This document shows, piece after piece, positions 62,501 to 64,000 of a stretch of 64,000 nucleotides of DNA; within the stretch, counting starts at the first letter, position 1; every line of letters begins with the position of its first letter. Source of the stretch: Haemonchus contortus (lineage: Eukaryota; Nematoda; Chromadorea; Rhabditida; Trichostrongylidae). The stretch spans positions 9,624,007-9,688,006 of the forward strand of contig LS997562.1 in NCBI GenBank assembly GCA_000469685.2, written 5' to 3'. Position numbers and translations under genes: made by a program. The notes beneath the pieces are model-generated. The model had not been told where the DNA came from and did not search any database. It saw nothing but the letters and a program-made list of their open reading frames with translations.

Positions 62501-63986
62501 TACGTCCCACAAATGAAACGTCTTGAAACTCGTGTGGAAGCTCATGCATGACTTCTAATCAAAACTACACAACGTCAAACAAATAAAAGTTAATTCTATA
62601 ACCTATGGGAATCATAGAATTAACTTTATAGGAGATCATAATACACAGGAGGGTAAAGGAAGGCATGACACCGTGAAGATATGACATTATGCGAACTTTT
62701 CAATACTAAGGCAATGTTAACGGTGATACTCAACGTTTTTCCCATGGAAACAGGAACAAAGCACCAGAATCTGCGCATTCATCCACCTATAAACCAGCTC
62801 CACTCACTCAAAGTAGGGCCAAGTAAGGGTCGGTGGATATGGGGCCGATAAAACGTCGTCGCACACCCAAAGGCCTCAACCGATGAGGCCAGGACCATGC
62901 AGACTTATCCTAGAGAGTGTCGCGAAGTGAAGATTACAGCTGATAGAGAGGTTTTACCCATAGAAAGGGAAAAGGGAGAGGTATCCCACCATACCCTATC
63001 AAACGTGAGCATTGCCTTTAGAAATCTAGAAATTATAAAGAGTACCGGGATAAAATCGCCACCGTATAAAGTGAATACTGCAACGAAGATCAACTATACA
63101 TACAAAAAATGACTGACAAGTAAGGGGTCAGCCATCAATTCACTGTTTGAAGTAAATCATTTATAATTATGGTTTTTGTCTTCCAGAAGTCTGCAGCAAC
63201 CAGCACAAAGTCTGAAAGATAGAACGAGATAAAATAATAACAATACCTATCGATCCGTTTCGGAAAACCGCGCTGTAACAGCGCGCATTTCGTGCTGGAT
63301 GTTGCACACAGACTTAGAAGACGTGGACTGGGCCTATTAAACGCTCCCTACAATACCCTACTTGACAATGTACTTCATGCAACAACATGCACTTGGTGCA
63401 CAAACAAACTTGAAAAAAGGGAGCCTATTAGTCCAGAGTTATCACCTCCGGCTGTTCGCCTTTCTTTCTTGAATTGGGAAAAAACGGCTGCGAAGGTGTC
63501 GGAGAAGGGTTAAGGCAGTCCTTTTGGGTGAAAGCGGGACCAGATACAGACAGTACTTCAATTTCATCGTCATTCTCACATTTATTTTCCATATGAGGGG
63601 GCCAGAAAATATAGAAGGGACATTGAGCCAGGTCACTGTATATTGAAGGGTCCATTTCGACTATTCCAATGTATTTCATTGGTTCGGTCGCTGAACCAAA
63701 AGGAAAATTCCAAGTACGAGCATGACTGTTAGCAATAAGCGAGTTCGTAGTCTCACCATTCGCGGCCCACATTGCCTTTTTCTTCTCTTCCGCTGTTTTT
63801 CTACGTTTTTCAGCTGCTACAGCACGATCTTGCTCTGCTTTCTGGAATCACGATGAAGACACGCGCATACTAAATTAAACATCCACAGTTAAGAAAGCCT
63901 TACTTTCATTTTCTCCGGAGATAGGCCACTTTCCTCTTCACTTATACCATATCGTTCTGGAACAGCAATAGCGATATCAAGGAAAT
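56600..63986 (-). CDS. CHD1L/ALC1-like protein, C-terminal part: macro domain plus BRCT
   Basis: Minus-strand exons: 63986-63904, 63841-63757, 60893-60823, 60675-60570, 60460-60320, 60252-60157, 60074-59928, 58601-58458, 58383-58240, 58165-58013, 57437-57302, 57189-57037, 56825-56600. Phases agree throughout; 560 residues precede the stop. The gene enters from beyond 64000, where the SNF2 ATPase is expected. The first part resembles the CHD1L linker (LSPEKMKKAEQDRAVAAEKR). The macro domain follows: YVHGDVTKP, CVDNSGKFGNGGVFSAL, ARIGYG and GVPTYVYYF, matching CHD1L's poly(ADP-ribose)-sensing module. Next come repeated RPxxSPxKPNK segments and acidic Ser-rich stretches, then a BRCT domain (VSVYGFERDSVEKL, EHGGYVV, conserved Trp in ENWFADC). 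CHD1L remodels chromatin at PARP-marked DNA damage; the BRCT addition is unusual. A donor (GTAAGT) overlaps the last codons, so the end could be spliced. Confidence 0.88.
58013..58383 (-). repeat. Tandemly duplicated exon-intron unit
   Basis: Exons 58383-58240 and 58165-58013 start with near-identical coding (NRPNTSPLKPNK against KRPKRSPRKPNK, both reaching QNxSGSE) and are preceded by near-identical introns ('ttaaattcacaaaaaccttaat' against 'ttaagttcacaaaaatcttaat' on the plus strand). Both are entered in phase 1 and left in phase 1, so the duplication preserved the frame. Confidence 0.85.
58656..59918 (+). mobile_element. Mariner-type transposon filling a CHD1L-like intron
   Basis: The ends are inverted repeats: left CACGGTGGGCCAAAATTATG after TA (58654-58655), right the complement with one mismatch before TA (59919-59920), matching over at least 25 bp. 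The plus strand carries transposase pieces such as FLFTDEKRFTV (59233-59268), interrupted by stops, so it is inactive. Length 1263 bp is normal for mariner. The host intron runs from 59927 down to 58602, so the insertion sits about 8 bp inside the 5' splice site. Confidence 0.88.
60894..63756 (-). other. Large CHD1L-like intron
   Basis: A 2.9 kb intron separates the linker exons ending at 63757 and starting at 60893. The exon read-through frame beyond 63757 (to 63428) is intronic: splicing at GTGAGA there joins AANG to YESNKLPFPS, which fits the CHD1L linker. The minus-strand frame 61736-61482 and plus-strand frame 62897-63112 show no recognisable domain. A small inverted repeat is at 62588-62625. 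Confidence 0.5.
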
Positions 63987-64000
63987 CTATAAATAACATA

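Noticed and set aside
63428..63757. Long minus-strand open frame continuing past the exon at 63841-63757
   Set aside because: Splicing at GTGAGA after 63757 to 60893 gives a phase-correct join that matches the CHD1L linker; the read-through frame matches nothing.
1..64000. CRISPR arrays, bacterial operons, riboswitches or attachment sites
   Set aside because: The window is intron-bearing eukaryotic DNA; no regularly spaced short repeats or bacterial gene organisation are present.

Overview
The window is eukaryotic and most like a parasitic nematode. The evidence is many short introns with GT/AG borders and T-rich TTTCAG-type acceptors, compact intron-rich genes separated by repeat-filled DNA, a dispersed tRNA-derived SINE family, Tc1/mariner, Penelope-like and Ty3/Gypsy elements, and animal gene families (NETO/SOL-2, CHD1L/ALC1, mitochondrial-type isoleucyl-tRNA synthetase). 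I lean towards a strongylid (hookworm-like) nematode, but that is inference. Gene models below were built by hand from splice sites, reading phase and family resemblance; there is no transcript evidence.

Left part (1-37 kb) is mostly repeat-rich. A roughly 1.3 kb repeat occurs twice (6.0-7.3 and 8.9-10.3 kb), and the second copy is preceded by five adjacent perfect hairpins. From 10.7 to 17.2 kb on the minus strand lie the C-terminal exons of an isoleucyl-tRNA synthetase (KMSKS motif to the anticodon-binding region). One frame break and one in-frame TGA suggest decay or assembly error. One intron of this gene holds a Tc1-like transposon that is itself split by a 1.6 kb foldback element. Then come a GC-rich inverted-repeat element, a Ty3/Gypsy pol remnant, and a nearly intact Penelope-like element with GIY-YIG endonuclease and 258 bp flanking direct repeats (18.8-22.0 kb). 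From 22 to 37 kb I see mainly SINE copies, simple repeats and a few unsupported exon-like stretches.

Right part (37.6-64 kb) has three convincing genes. (1) Plus strand 37637-47319: a 12-exon gene for a 490-residue membrane protein (signal peptide, two CUB domains, one LDL-receptor class A domain, one TM segment, basic proline-ended tail), the NETO/SOL-2 architecture of glutamate-receptor auxiliary proteins. (2) Plus strand 49477-56411: a 9-exon gene for an unrecognised type I membrane protein with an Ala/Glu/Ser repeat ectodomain, a lysine-rich juxtamembrane stretch and a proline-rich tail. (3) Minus strand 63986-56600, entering from beyond the right edge: the C-terminal 560 residues of a CHD1L/ALC1-type protein (linker and macro domain), extended by acidic Ser/Pro-rich segments, one made by tandem exon duplication, and a C-terminal BRCT domain that human CHD1L lacks. 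Its SNF2 ATPase should lie to the right of the window. One of its introns is almost entirely a mariner-type transposon inserted about 8 bp from the 5' splice site. Genes 2 and 3 converge, with their stop codons about 190 bp apart.

The most noteworthy item is the macro-plus-BRCT architecture of gene 3: splice phases join every exon in one frame from the CHD1L linker to the BRCT stop. The nested transposon structures come next.
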